From Hyphomicrobiaceae bacterium (GTDB lineage Bacteria; Pseudomonadota; Alphaproteobacteria; Rhizobiales; Hyphomicrobiaceae), in the NCBI GenBank assembly GCA_041397645.1, contig JAWKWE010000006.1, forward strand, positions 1 to 64,000: DNA of 64,000 nt, in the 5' to 3' direction. Position numbers and translations under genes: made by a program. The notes under the pieces were generated by a model. The model had not been told where the DNA came from, made no database searches, and saw nothing but the letters and a program-made list of their open reading frames with translations. Below are positions 43,778-53,788 of the stretch, piece after piece. Numbering within the stretch: position 1 is the stretch's first letter; each line of letters opens with the position of its first letter.

Positions 43778-45103
43778 TCATGTCCGGCTGGCACTCGGGA
43801 GCGCGAGCTGTTGCTGCGGCAAAGTCTTGTCGACTGCGTGTGCCCGAAAATAAGCGGCAACCGCGAGCGTCGCGAGGATCACGGGAAAAAACCGGCTGTG
43901 CCCCCAGTAGAATACACGCAGAAGCTCTACAACTCCGGTGAACCACAGCGGATAGAACAGCATGCCGAGCAACTCCCCTCTCGCAAAGCCGGCGAACAAG
44001 CGGCCGCTGATGGCACCGAGCCCCGCGCAAAAGAGAACACCCAGGAAGTAGCCGTAGTCGAATAGCGGCATAAGGATACCGCTCGTGTTGTTGAATTCGG
44101 GATTAAGATAGGCTTCGAGATATGCCATGACATCGAAGCCTTCGGCAGACCGAGTAGGATCAATAAACTGCCAAAGCGGGAAGCTGTGATACCAGTGCGC
44201 TGTCATTACAGGTTCATACAGCGGGCCATTTTCCACGAGAAGCGCACCGTTGTTGAGGGCTGTCGCGTAATATCCCGAAAACCGGATAACAATAAATTCG
44301 AAGAATGAGCCGGGGAAGACATTCTGGTAATATTGCCACGAACGAAAATACTCTCCCAGACTGAACACAGCAAGTAAGCCGACAAGCCCTAGCAAGGGCG
44401 CCAACGGCTTCAAGTCGATCGTGCGGGTAGATTTTTCGACGTTCGCCTTCGCGTAAAGCGTCACCACCATGGCAAGCGCCAACTCGATAACCGCCAGGCG
44501 CTCCGACCACAACCAGGCACGCATGACACAAGCGAACATCACGACGAAGAAGAGAATGCGGTAGTGCGCCGGCAGTGCCGCTCCGGTCAGTAGGCGATAA
44601 TTCAATATGATCACAGCAAGCAGCGATTCGACTGCAACAAAGCTTGTGACCCCGGGAATGCGATTCAACGTGGTTCGCAAGTCGTACATGGCCGTCGTCG
44701 AACCCTGCATCAAATCAATCAGGAGCTGCGGCTTAAACAGCAACGGAAACATGAAAATCGCATAGGCCCCGAGCACAAGCGCAAAGAGAACATTGACGGC
44801 GCGATCGACCGCACGCACGTCTATGCGAGCTTCTGACGCGGACTGTGCACGAACTGGCTCAAAAATCATGGAGGCAAGAGCAAACATCGCTAATGCGATG
44901 GCTCCTACGATGACGATTTCACCGCTGAAGAATTTGGTGCTGTGCTTGTAGACCGCATAAGCACTTTCGCCGAGGTAGGCACACAGGACAAAAATAGGAA
45001 AGTGGACGAATAGAACGATACGCGATGGATATGCCCACCAATAAATATTTGTATCGGCGTTACCGGGCGTACTCTGCGTTTCGCAGCGTGGTCTATCATC
45101 CAT
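43778..45103 (-). CDS. Wzy-like polysaccharide polymerase
   Basis: A multi-pass inner-membrane protein (about 441 residues, ten or more helices) joining lipid-linked repeat units in the periplasm. Helices include IVLFVHFPIFVLCAYLGESA, LFALVLGAYAIFMFPLLF, RILFFVVMFACVMRAWLW and LGLVGLLAVFSLGEYF; a large hydrophilic loop (about residues 265-345) is typical. Wzy proteins diverge strongly, so the call rests on topology and position between the ExoF-like and beta-helix genes. Start is uncertain: ATG 45103 is used; 45139 and 45202 are also in frame. Confidence 0.65.
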   Translation of the reverse strand: MDDRPRCETQSTPGNADTNIYWWAYPSRIVLFVHFPIFVLCAYLGESAYAVYKHSTKFFSGEIVIVGAIALAMFALASMIFEPVRAQSASEARIDVRAVDRAVNVLFALVLGAYAIFMFPLLFKPQLLIDLMQGSTTAMYDLRTTLNRIPGVTSFVAVESLLAVIILNYRLLTGAALPAHYRILFFVVMFACVMRAWLWSERLAVIELALAMVVTLYAKANVEKSTRTIDLKPLAPLLGLVGLLAVFSLGEYFRSWQYYQNVFPGSFFEFIVIRFSGYYATALNNGALLVENGPLYEPVMTAHWYHSFPLWQFIDPTRSAEGFDVMAYLEAYLNPEFNNTSGILMPLFDYGYFLGVLFCAGLGAISGRLFAGFARGELLGMLFYPLWFTGVVELLRVFYWGHSRFFPVILATLAVAAYFRAHAVDKTLPQQQLALPSASRT

Positions 45104-45229
45104 GTCTAGTTTTGCGTCCTGGGTTGGAGAGCGTCCCATCGGTCGACCGTGGCAAACGTCATGACGCGGACGGCAAAATGAAGCGAATAGGCAGCCAAGC
45201 AAATTCTTGCTTGGCTGCCTACCGATTAA

Positions 45230-46678
45230 TTAGGGCGCGCCGATCGTGATCAGCTTAGCGGCCACAGTGTTCGTTGTGTCCAGGAGCTGTGCAATGTCCG
45301 AGGGTCCCCAGCCATAGCGGGCCATGACATGCTCTGCACTGCCTCGCGGCGGAGGGATGACCTTAACCGTATCGCCTGGCTGCAGGACCGTCGTCTCGGT
45401 TGCAGCCACCTCAACGCGCGCACCAGCTTTGTCGGTTCGTACGATCGCAAACGTGAGTTGTTCGCTGCGCGGACGATCCTCGATCGATGCCAATTGAGGG
45501 GTCGTAGCTTCCGACTGCCGCAACAGCTGTCCGGCTGTGATCATCTTCCGGCGCAGCTCATCAAGGCGAGCCTTGGTAGCACGAATGTCGGCATAAGTCT
45601 GATTGGTGCGAACGCTGCTGAGCTCGAAGGCTTCCAACTCAAGCCTGCTCAATTCTTGGCGCACTCGCGCTTTATCGCTCCTTAGACGCATCCGCTCGCT
45701 TTCGACCTGCATCAAGTTCCGAGCCACCTCAGACTTTCGCGCATTCGTCGTCAGTCTCCTTTCCAGCAGCTTGGTGAACTGATCCATCTCATCTCGAGCA
45801 AGCTGAACATAGTGATCCTGGGCTTCGAGATTAGCATTGGAGGCCTGTAGTTCCTGCTGCAGCACGGCCTTCATGCTTTCGAGTTCGGTCTTGCGCGACT
45901 CATATGCCTTGCGCCGCGCATTGAAGATGCGGTTTTCTTCGTCGAACACCGGCTCGATATCGGACGCACTACTCGATCTCATCAAAGATGCCGGATACAC
46001 GATGCTCGTCTCGCCATTGGCTTCAGCTTCAAGCCGGGTTAGCTTGGCGACAAGCGAGTAGATTTCGCTCTGAATGACACGAGCATCGCCTGCAGTGGTG
46101 ATGGTGTCACGGTCCGAACGCGACACTTCTGCTTGCGTCAGACGCGGCAGCCCGCCGGCGATCGAAATCGCCTGCACGATTGTCAAATTTGGACGGTACG
46201 CATACTCGCCGGGGTGTTCGACGGATCCCAAGATGTAGAAGGGACGGTACTGTACAATTTCGACCGTAGCGGAAGGCGCCTCAACAAGGCCCAACGCCTG
46301 CTTCATTCGTTGGCCCACGGCCGTCGAAAGATCGCGGACATTGCCGCCAGCTGCCGAAATATCTCCGATTAGAGGCAGTGATATCTTGCCCGACTGCCCG
46401 ACAGTGTAGACATCATTCAATGCCTTCCACTCGAACACTTCATCGCGGGAGGGCCGCCACGCAAAAACTTTCAGCCTCACCTTGTCCATCGGACCAAGAA
46501 GATATTCTTCTTCGCTATTCCCAGCCACATTCTCCGCAACGCCTTGAGCGCTGACATGACCAATGCCCAAGCTCCACAGCATAACCGACAGCGCTGCAGC
46601 GAGCCCGACGGGCCGTATCAACGCGGTGACATAGGAGCGTTGGATTGTCATGATTGTTTTCTTCTCGATCATCGTCAT
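45230..46678 (-). CDS. exoF: Polysaccharide export protein, ExoF-like (Wza-related)
   Basis: A 482-residue exported protein for EPS export across the outer membrane. Signal peptide ends near GHVSAQG; poly-export domain YLLGPMDKVRLKVFAWRPSR ... VYTVGQSGKISLPLIGDISA; SLBB segment FYILGSVEHPGEYAYRPNLT and ISIAGGLPRLTQAEV; then a long coiled coil (about 190-400) and a C-terminal SLBB-like part (LQPGDTVKVIPPPRGSAEHV). The long coiled coil distinguishes ExoF of rhizobia from Wza. The symbol is by similarity. Start at ATG 46678; M3 and M10 are alternatives. Confidence 0.82.
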   Translation of the reverse strand: MTMIEKKTIMTIQRSYVTALIRPVGLAAALSVMLWSLGIGHVSAQGVAENVAGNSEEEYLLGPMDKVRLKVFAWRPSRDEVFEWKALNDVYTVGQSGKISLPLIGDISAAGGNVRDLSTAVGQRMKQALGLVEAPSATVEIVQYRPFYILGSVEHPGEYAYRPNLTIVQAISIAGGLPRLTQAEVSRSDRDTITTAGDARVIQSEIYSLVAKLTRLEAEANGETSIVYPASLMRSSSASDIEPVFDEENRIFNARRKAYESRKTELESMKAVLQQELQASNANLEAQDHYVQLARDEMDQFTKLLERRLTTNARKSEVARNLMQVESERMRLRSDKARVRQELSRLELEAFELSSVRTNQTYADIRATKARLDELRRKMITAGQLLRQSEATTPQLASIEDRPRSEQLTFAIVRTDKAGARVEVAATETTVLQPGDTVKVIPPPRGSAEHVMARYGWGPSDIAQLLDTTNTVAAKLITIGAP

Positions 46679-46908
46679 AACGGCACCATTCCAATTTAGA
46701 AGTCGAGAGAGCCGCTTGGCCCTTTAGAAATTTTCCAATTCACTTAACCACCGGCCACAGCGAATGAGGTCCTCGAACGTCGAAACGTCTATTTAAATGC
46801 TACCCCCACTTACTCACCGTGTGTCGTGCCGAAAAAGTAGCCTGTGGCGATCCGAAAGAACGATTAAATCCCGACGCTTGCTGTGCCGCAGTACGTCTTT
46901 GGGTGAGT

Positions 46909-46930
46909 GACTACTCCAATTGGAGTAGTC
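46909..46930. promoter_or_regulatory. 22-base perfect palindrome
   Basis: The 11-base arm GACTACTCCAA is followed at once by its reverse complement TTGGAGTAGTC, with no loop. It lies ten bases beyond the stop of the 309-residue gene (46941) and upstream of exoF. A loopless palindrome suits a dimeric regulator; without a T-tract it is a poor terminator. It may control exoF. Confidence 0.4.
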
Positions 46931-46940
46931 GATCGCCGAG

Positions 46941-47870
46941 TCAGTGAGCGTAGTTCCAATCAGGTGTGCTTAGGCGCTTTGCCACGACATCGAATAGTCC
47001 GCCATTCCAGACGAACGGTGCCGATGGCGGCGAGAATCGCATCCGCTTTGATTTGATGACCACAGGAACTCCTGTTTCCCGCACGCGCTTGGCCTGACGT
47101 AGCAACCGGCTACGTCCTATTGTGCGATCGATATACGATAGCAGCACCAGATCAGAAGCGACCAAGTTCGCCGCACCAGATACCTCAGATCGCTCGAGAA
47201 GTTCGGCAAACACCTCGGCCAGAAATTCCGGCAGTAAAGCCCACCTCCCCGACAAAAGAACGCCTAGCCAGGCACCCGCGGAGAACAGTTCATGCGCAAA
47301 GGCCCATTGCGGGTAGATGTAAGCGCCATTGACCCTGCTGTGGATCGAGGCGACAAGTGCGTCGGCTTGTTCGCAATCGGATGTCGATTGGCAATCTCCT
47401 TCCGCGGCGCGCAGAACGCGATTAAGCGTGATGATAACTGCCACCTGATAGACGAGATACTCTCGCAAAGTGCTCGATTTTATCGATGACAGGGCCCGGC
47501 CAATCGAAATGTTTGTTTTGGGGTCCGCCATCACTCCATCGCGCAAAATGTCCGCACAAATCATGCTCATTACGCGCTCGCGTTCCGAAACGTCTTCAAA
47601 GTCGCAATGCTGCTCGAGGCTCGACGCGAGAGAACGCATGTGCGCAGCAATAGCGTTCCGGATGTGCCGCGCCGGACCTCGCTCTCCTCGGCCACCGCTC
47701 GCTAAAAGCACCGGCAAAAACATGATCAGTTCGTCGAGATCAATGCTATCCCAATCGCTCGCATACCAAGCCGTGTGCAACGACTGTTCGACGAGACCAT
47801 CTCCCCAGATTGTGCCTACTTGCCGCGATTTTGACGCCCATTCATCTGCAAGTTTAATCATACTCGCCAT
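46941..47870 (-). CDS. Hypothetical protein, 309 residues
   Basis: I do not recognise this family. It is soluble, mainly helical and lacks a signal peptide. Leu/Ala-rich stretches include ELIMFLPVLLASGGRGERGP and LLPEFLAEVFAELLERSEVS; three Cys fall in CDFEDV, GDCQSTSDC. It ends AKRLSTPDWNYAH. Position between exoF and the type I secretion pair, on the same strand, suggests a link to export or EPS, but this is position only. Confidence 0.6.
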   Translation of the reverse strand: MASMIKLADEWASKSRQVGTIWGDGLVEQSLHTAWYASDWDSIDLDELIMFLPVLLASGGRGERGPARHIRNAIAAHMRSLASSLEQHCDFEDVSERERVMSMICADILRDGVMADPKTNISIGRALSSIKSSTLREYLVYQVAVIITLNRVLRAAEGDCQSTSDCEQADALVASIHSRVNGAYIYPQWAFAHELFSAGAWLGVLLSGRWALLPEFLAEVFAELLERSEVSGAANLVASDLVLLSYIDRTIGRSRLLRQAKRVRETGVPVVIKSKRMRFSPPSAPFVWNGGLFDVVAKRLSTPDWNYAH

Positions 47871-48084
47871 CCCGCAGCTTGCTGCGCGGCGTGACTTGCC
47901 GCTCCCGCACGTTAGGACGCGATTATGGGCGCGTTAATTCCGCCAAAGGGGGTAAATCTCAGGCCACCAAATTGATCACCCGGTGCACGCCACGCGCTTC
48001 ACGAAATTGCCGAGGTTGAGCGCGCGCCCTGTTTGCTCCAACCCACGTCAGCTCAGCCCGCTCTGGTAAGGGAAAATCGATCGG

Positions 48085-49398
48085 CTATTTTTCGCGGAAC
48101 GCACGCTCGACCTGATCGCGCATCGGCTTCACGAGATAGGACAGGACATTGCGGTCACCCGTCTCGATGAAAGCCTCGACCGGCATACCCGGCACGAGTT
48201 TGACGTTGCCCAGACGCGCGATCTCCTCGGCGGGTAATGTAATGCGGGTCGTGTAGTAACTTTGGCCCGTTCGTTGATCAACCGAAACATCCGCCGATAT
48301 CCTGCTGACCTCACCATTGATCTCAGGTGTGGTTCTCTGGTTGAAGGCGGAGAACCGCAGTGTGGCCTGCTGGCTCAACCGAAGCTGGTCAATGTCCTGC
48401 GGTAGCACTTTCGCTTCCACTGCAAGATTATCGCCTTTGGGAACGATAAGCATGATCGTCTCACCGTTCGTGCCAATCACACCACCTACTGTATGAACCG
48501 CCAGCTGATGCACTGTGCCATCCTGAGGAGCTCGAATATCAATGCGCTTCAGCTGGTCCTCGGCAGTGACCTTGCGCTCCACAAGTTCGCCGATTTTACC
48601 CTCAACTTCGCGTAAGTCCTTACCAACCTCACTGGCAAGGTCTCGATCAATCTGGGTGATCTGCAGCTCGGTCTCCGATCTTCTGTCTTTCGATTGCGCA
48701 ACGGCGGCTATCAATTGACCGCGTTCACCTTCGACCCGTGTTGCCTCGCGTTCCAAGGCGGTGAGCTTGGTGATCGGCATGAGATTCTTTGCCCACAGGT
48801 CGTGCGCGCCCTGCAGCTCCCGGTTGATCAACACGATCTCTTGAGCCTTGGCCTGCTCTTGTATCGTCAAACCGTTCGTCTGTTCGTCCAGCTGATCTAT
48901 GCGCTGATGAAGTTGGGCCTTCTGCCCCATTCGCGCCGAGCGGCGGATCTCAAACAACTTGCGCTCGCCCTGCATAACACGCGCAACTCCAGGATCGCTC
49001 GCACGCGCGACAAGTTCATTGGGAAAATTGAGATCGTCTTGCCCATCCCGCTCAGCTTCCAGCCGCGCCTTGCGAGCTAGAAGCTCATCAAGCCCCTTGG
49101 TGACAATGGCAAGCCCGGCTCGCGTCACTGTATCGTCAAGGCGCACCAGCACATCGCCGGACTTAACACGGTCCCCGTCACGCACGTTCAGCTCGGCGAC
49201 TATGCCGCCAGTCGGATGCTGCACCTTCTTCACGCTGGAGTCGACAACGAGCGCGCCTGGGGCAATGACGGCGCCCGATATCTCCGTAGTTGCTGCCCAA
49301 CTTCCCACGCCTCCAACAAGAAGCAAGAAAAGGCCTGCCCCAGCGTAAAGGTGGCGGCGTATGGATCGCAGTGTTCGTGTGCTTGGCCGAACAGTCAT
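48085..49398 (-). CDS. Type I secretion periplasmic adaptor (HlyD/PrsE family)
   Basis: A 437-residue membrane fusion protein bridging the ABC exporter and an outer-membrane TolC-like channel. One N-terminal helix (HLYAGAGLFLLLVGGVGSWA), then biotinyl/lipoyl-like HlyD half-motifs (VIAPGALVVDSSVKKVQHPT, AELNVRDGDRVKSGDVLVRL), a central coiled coil, and the C-terminal beta-barrel with MLIVPKGDNLAVEAKVLPQD and KLVPGMPVEAFIETGDRN. Start overlaps the ABC gene stop (ATGA), so the two are coupled. The outer-membrane partner is not in the window. Confidence 0.9.
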   Translation of the reverse strand: MTVRPSTRTLRSIRRHLYAGAGLFLLLVGGVGSWAATTEISGAVIAPGALVVDSSVKKVQHPTGGIVAELNVRDGDRVKSGDVLVRLDDTVTRAGLAIVTKGLDELLARKARLEAERDGQDDLNFPNELVARASDPGVARVMQGERKLFEIRRSARMGQKAQLHQRIDQLDEQTNGLTIQEQAKAQEIVLINRELQGAHDLWAKNLMPITKLTALEREATRVEGERGQLIAAVAQSKDRRSETELQITQIDRDLASEVGKDLREVEGKIGELVERKVTAEDQLKRIDIRAPQDGTVHQLAVHTVGGVIGTNGETIMLIVPKGDNLAVEAKVLPQDIDQLRLSQQATLRFSAFNQRTTPEINGEVSRISADVSVDQRTGQSYYTTRITLPAEEIARLGNVKLVPGMPVEAFIETGDRNVLSYLVKPMRDQVERAFREK

Positions 49399-51644
49399 GA
49401 TGCGACCCCCTCAAGATCGGTAACAACCTTAAGCGGCGAAACGGGGGGCGAAGGTCGTACGAGCTTCGACAGAACATCGTCTTTGGGCCCGAATGCCTGG
49501 GTGCGGCCCTGCGCCAGAACCAGAAGCAGATCGACCCCGGCGATCGCACTCGGCCTGTGCGCAATGACCACAACGACACCGCCGCGCGCCCGGATACCGA
49601 CGATTGCCCGCGTTAGGGCCGCCTCCCCTTCTGCGTCGAGGTTGGAATTCGGCTCGTCCAGCACCACCAGGAACGGATCGCCGTACAGTGCCCGTGCCAA
49701 CGCAATACGCTGTTGTTGACCGGCTGAAAGAGCCGAGCCCTGGTCTCCTAGCTGGGTCTCGTAGCCATCGCGCAAATTGACGATGAGATCGTGCACTCCG
49801 GCCGCATGAGCCGCTGCAATAATCATCTTAGAGTCCGCGTCAGGATCAAACCTGGCAATGTTCTGAGCCACCGTGCCTGCAAACAGCTCCACGTCCTGCG
49901 GCAGGTACCCAACATGACGGCCGAGTTCTTCGAAGTGCCATTGGTCGAGGGATGCGCCATCCAAACGTACGCTACCACGCACGGGACGCCATACGCCAAC
50001 CAGCAGCCGCGCCAACGAAGACTTGCCCGATGCACTTGGTCCGATGATACCAAGCCCCTGACCACTCTTCAGGTCAAAGCTGATCTCATGGACGACAGAT
50101 CTCGTATCACCCGGCGGTGACGCACTCGCGCCTTGCACCGAGAGTTTTACCTTCGGCGCAGGCAACTGCATAAGCTCATTTTGTGCGGGCAAGAAAGCCA
50201 GCAACTTATGAAGCCTCTGCCATCCCTGCCGCGCGGCAACAAACCCTCGCCAATTTGCAATCGCCAAATCGACAGGGGCGAGCGCCCTGGCCGACAAGAT
50301 CGATCCCGCAATGATGATACCGGCCGTTGCTTCCTGCCTTATGACGAGATACGCGCCGATTCCTAGAATGGCCGACTGCAGCATCATACGCAGAACCTTG
50401 GAGAGAGCGCCGAGACCGCCGGAAACGTCGCTCACCCGCCGCTGACTGGCAATATAGCTTTGGTTGGCGTCACTCCAGCGTGCCCCCATGTGACCGGCCA
50501 TTCCCAGGGCCAAGAGAACTTCGGCATTGCGCCGGCTGGTCTCCGCCAGGCCGTTACGATGCATGGCAGCCTCGGTGGCTGATCGCGTTGGCGTGCGGAT
50601 AAACGCCTCGGTGAGCACGGTCAGGATCACTAAAACGACGGCACCACCTAGTGCAGCCATCCCGAGAATGGGGTGAAATGCGTAAATGATACAAAGATAG
50701 AGTGGCATCCACGGCATATCGAAGAGAGCGGTGGGACCGAGGCCGGATAGAAACGACCGGATGGTGTCGAGATCACGTAGTGGCTGGTTCCCCTCGCTTC
50801 GGTAGCCGGTCTTGAGCGGAAGACGAACAATCGCGTTGTAAACGCGTCCGCTCAAAGCCTCGTCGAGAGATGCGCCGATCCGCACCAGCAGACGACTCCG
50901 GATCAAATCGAGAAGTCCTTGCGCAGAGAACAGGCCGCCCGCCAGCAGTGCTAGACCCACGAGCGTCGGCACACTTCGGCTCGGCAGCACCCGGTCATAC
51001 ACCTCAAGCATAAAGAACGACCCCGTCAGCATGAGGACGTTGATCAAACCGGAGAAGAACGCGATGCCGATGAAAGCTGCCTTGCAAGACGTCAATGCGG
51101 CTTTGAGCTCGGAACGAGGAGTACTTACCAGGGGTAACGATTTCGACTGTCCCGAGACCTCGGTACTCGCCTCAACGGCCGATGCCACTCCATTTCGACG
51201 TCTTGCACTAATCAGGTAGAGCAATGACCCTATCGCCGCCAGCACGAGCCAAACCGGCAAATGGAGAAACTTTATGATCCCCCGATCCCAAACCGACGGT
51301 GGCAGATGTGCCTGTATCCCTTCACGCGAAACATCCAAACCTGCAGGCTGAGCCCAATTCCACAGGTCACTTAGCGTAGTGGCGGCCAAGCGGCTCTGGC
51401 CCGCCAGGGATTGCGCCACATCGAGGAAGAGCGTCGCCATGGCGCCGATAAGAAGCAAGCCGGCGAGCCCTTGCAGTGTGACGATTACAGTCGATGGACT
51501 ACCTGCTTCCCTTCGGTTGAATATTGAGAAGCTCCGGCGTCCCACATGCCACAGGCCCACGCACAATAGTCCAAACACGACCCATACAGGGATGCTGACT
51601 TCCATCGCATCGCCTTGATACCAAATCGGCGGGGACAAGTGCAT
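49395..51644 (-). CDS. Type I secretion ABC permease/ATPase (PrsD family)
   Basis: About 749 residues. Membrane domain with GIAFFSGLINVLMLTGSFFM, EVYDRVLPSRSVPTLVGLAL; C-terminal ATPase with Walker A GPSASGKSSLARLLVG, Q-loop region HVGYLPQDVELFAGTVAQNI, signature ALSAGQQQRIALARALYG and Walker B FLVVLDEPNSNLDAEGE. PrsD-type proteins are about 580 residues, so the N-terminal 180 residues with three extra helices (VWVVFGLLCVGLWHVGRRSF, LAGLLLIGAMATLFLDVAQS, LPVWLVLAAIGSLLYLISAR) are unusual. Start ATG 51644 has GAGG eight bases upstream; ATG 51662 is also possible. Likely exports EPS-acting proteins. Confidence 0.88.
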   Translation of the reverse strand: MHLSPPIWYQGDAMEVSIPVWVVFGLLCVGLWHVGRRSFSIFNRREAGSPSTVIVTLQGLAGLLLIGAMATLFLDVAQSLAGQSRLAATTLSDLWNWAQPAGLDVSREGIQAHLPPSVWDRGIIKFLHLPVWLVLAAIGSLLYLISARRRNGVASAVEASTEVSGQSKSLPLVSTPRSELKAALTSCKAAFIGIAFFSGLINVLMLTGSFFMLEVYDRVLPSRSVPTLVGLALLAGGLFSAQGLLDLIRSRLLVRIGASLDEALSGRVYNAIVRLPLKTGYRSEGNQPLRDLDTIRSFLSGLGPTALFDMPWMPLYLCIIYAFHPILGMAALGGAVVLVILTVLTEAFIRTPTRSATEAAMHRNGLAETSRRNAEVLLALGMAGHMGARWSDANQSYIASQRRVSDVSGGLGALSKVLRMMLQSAILGIGAYLVIRQEATAGIIIAGSILSARALAPVDLAIANWRGFVAARQGWQRLHKLLAFLPAQNELMQLPAPKVKLSVQGASASPPGDTRSVVHEISFDLKSGQGLGIIGPSASGKSSLARLLVGVWRPVRGSVRLDGASLDQWHFEELGRHVGYLPQDVELFAGTVAQNIARFDPDADSKMIIAAAHAAGVHDLIVNLRDGYETQLGDQGSALSAGQQQRIALARALYGDPFLVVLDEPNSNLDAEGEAALTRAIVGIRARGGVVVVIAHRPSAIAGVDLLLVLAQGRTQAFGPKDDVLSKLVRPSPPVSPLKVVTDLEGVAS

Positions 51645-52133
51645 TCCGATTGCCTCGGACATTTCCTCAAGGAACGAAGTTGGAGGACGAAAACTCGGCC
51701 TCCGGCCGGATCAATCTGGAGAGTTTGCGACGACAACACGGTCGCAGCTTCCAAATATAATCGCGTGCATTTGCCGGAATGCGTGAGACGCCTAAAATGG
51801 AATGCCTAATATAACCAAAAGACGTACCCGACAATCGGCGCACCACCGGTGGGGCATTCCAATTGGTAAAGCTTACGGCGCCGACGCGCGACTTCATGAC
51901 CTTCATTGAGAGGCGTCACGGAAGTGTAATCGGCGGTGCAGCCGAAAGTTCGCCTCGCATGTGATTGGCGGTTCAGCTTAGCTCTCACATTCTCGGAAAT
52001 ACGAAAAGAAGGCTTCGCTCTCCTCCTCGCCGCGGGCTGGGACGCTAAGTCCGAACGGTCGATACGTCTTTTGATCATCTTACGCGTACCAGTTGTCTAT
52101 GAACAATGACTACGCACGCACCCCGGAGCCGAA
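51645..52133. other. Divergent intergenic region
   Basis: About 490 bases between the type I exporter (minus) and the flippase gene (plus). Several short frames overlap on both strands, none with a good start site or known family. It must hold both promoters; no firm boxes picked. Confidence 0.4.
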
Positions 52134-53573
52134 ATGATAAGTTTGCGCAAGGCTGTCCTGCTCGCGACCGGAGAGCAACAGTTCGCGCTTGGCGCAAATT
52201 TCGTCGTCGCCGTCGCGACTTCTCGACTGATGTCGCCCAACGAGATCGGTGTGACGGTGGTCGGGATGTCAATTGTAAACGTAGCGACCTCGCTACGCGA
52301 ATATGCGACCTCAACATATCTGATAAAGCACGCCGATCTGTGCGACACACGCACGAAGGGCGCCCTTACCGGCATCCTGGCTTTCAACGTTCTTCTTACA
52401 CTTGCTCTCGCGCTTGGTGCGCCGATTTTCGGCTCTCTTTATACCGATGAACGACTCACAACTTTTCTTCAGATTGTTGCGGTAGGCTTGCTCGCCGAAG
52501 CCCTGGCCCAACCCGTCGTCGCCGTCGCACGCCGCGATATGGCCGTTGACAAGGCTGCTATGATCGGGGCGGCCGGCACCGCGACTATGGCCTGCGTGAC
52601 AATCGCACTTGCGGCCCTTGGCTGGGGCTATATTAGCTTTGCCATAGGCATACTCTGCGGATTCACGGCAACCGCACTTGCGGCAGCGGTTTTCAAACCC
52701 AAATTCTGGTTCTTCCGCCCCACGCTCGACGGTGCCGGTGATCTATTCAAATTTGGCAAGTACAACGGCACTCACTCAGTGTTGCGCGCGGGCTATGAGA
52801 GCGTCCCCTACCTGATACTCGGGCACATTTTGCCGCTTGAGGTGGTTGCCTACTTCCATCGCGCTCTGATGTTGTCCCAACTGCCCGGCAAGCTCCTGCT
52901 TAGCGGCGTGGACGTGCTGATGCTGCCCGCGCTCTCAGCTGAAGCGAGACAAGGCCGCGATCTGAAAAGGCCTTTCATCCGCACTCTGCAATGTGTGACT
53001 GTTGTCTATTGGCCAGCACTCATCCTATTGGCAATATTGGCGCATCCAATCGTCACGACGTTATATGGCGCAAAGTGGGACAGCGTTGCACCCGTTGCTC
53101 AGATTATGGCTCTTGGCGCCATGGCCGGCTTCCTCGGTAAATTCGATGGCTCTGTTCTAGTCGCAGCTGGCGGCCTAAGTGACATGGTTAAGCGGAGCAT
53201 GGTCGCGTTTCCTTTGTGCGCGGCGATCAGCGCAGCAAGCGCATTTTTTGGAGTCTACGCGCTCGCTTGGAGCACGTGGCTCACTTATCCGCTGCAGCTT
53301 GGGATTTCGCTCTACTTTGTCAGGAAGCATGTTCCATTTACGTGGGGCGAGCTGGCGTCCGCACTATCACATAGCGCACTGGTCACCGCAGTGTGTGTTG
53401 CGTTGCCGCTCTTGATCCTAGCAATACAAGACAAAGCCACACTTTCATTCAGCGACGTCCTACTTGCGGCGCTCGCGGCGCTTGTCGGGTGGTTGGCTGC
53501 GCTGCGCTTCAACCGGCATCCTATGCTCTCCGGCCTTCAGGGGCCTCAGGTCAGCGCAAGAAGCTCGCTTTGA
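52134..53573 (+). CDS. Wzx-type lipid-linked oligosaccharide flippase
   Basis: A 479-residue multi-pass inner-membrane protein of the polysaccharide transporter (PST/MOP) family that flips undecaprenyl-linked repeat units. About twelve to fourteen helices: ATGEQQFALGANFVVAVATS, LAFNVLLTLALALGAPIFG, FAIGILCGFTATALAAAVF, WPALILLAILAHPIVTTLYG, LAALAALVGWLAALRF. 'RLMSPNEIGVTVVGMSIVN' is the usual start of this family. GGAG lies five bases before the ATG. It lies upstream of the carbamoyltransferase cassette in the same direction. Confidence 0.85.
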   Translation: MISLRKAVLLATGEQQFALGANFVVAVATSRLMSPNEIGVTVVGMSIVNVATSLREYATSTYLIKHADLCDTRTKGALTGILAFNVLLTLALALGAPIFGSLYTDERLTTFLQIVAVGLLAEALAQPVVAVARRDMAVDKAAMIGAAGTATMACVTIALAALGWGYISFAIGILCGFTATALAAAVFKPKFWFFRPTLDGAGDLFKFGKYNGTHSVLRAGYESVPYLILGHILPLEVVAYFHRALMLSQLPGKLLLSGVDVLMLPALSAEARQGRDLKRPFIRTLQCVTVVYWPALILLAILAHPIVTTLYGAKWDSVAPVAQIMALGAMAGFLGKFDGSVLVAAGGLSDMVKRSMVAFPLCAAISAASAFFGVYALAWSTWLTYPLQLGISLYFVRKHVPFTWGELASALSHSALVTAVCVALPLLILAIQDKATLSFSDVLLAALAALVGWLAALRFNRHPMLSGLQGPQVSARSSL

Positions 53574-53788
53574 ACTAGTTGGATACCTCGCACTACGCCA
53601 TACGAGCGATAACGCCTATCCTATTGGGCAACTTCCCCAGCATTGCACAACAATAAACAATAATCTCAAACGAAGATCAATTTACCAATTTTGTTCGCAC
53701 ACCTTCAATTTGTAATATCGCCGACACTTTCGTTAAATACCGTCATCTTCTATCGCGACCCGCCCATGATGATCACAGGAGTGAGCTG

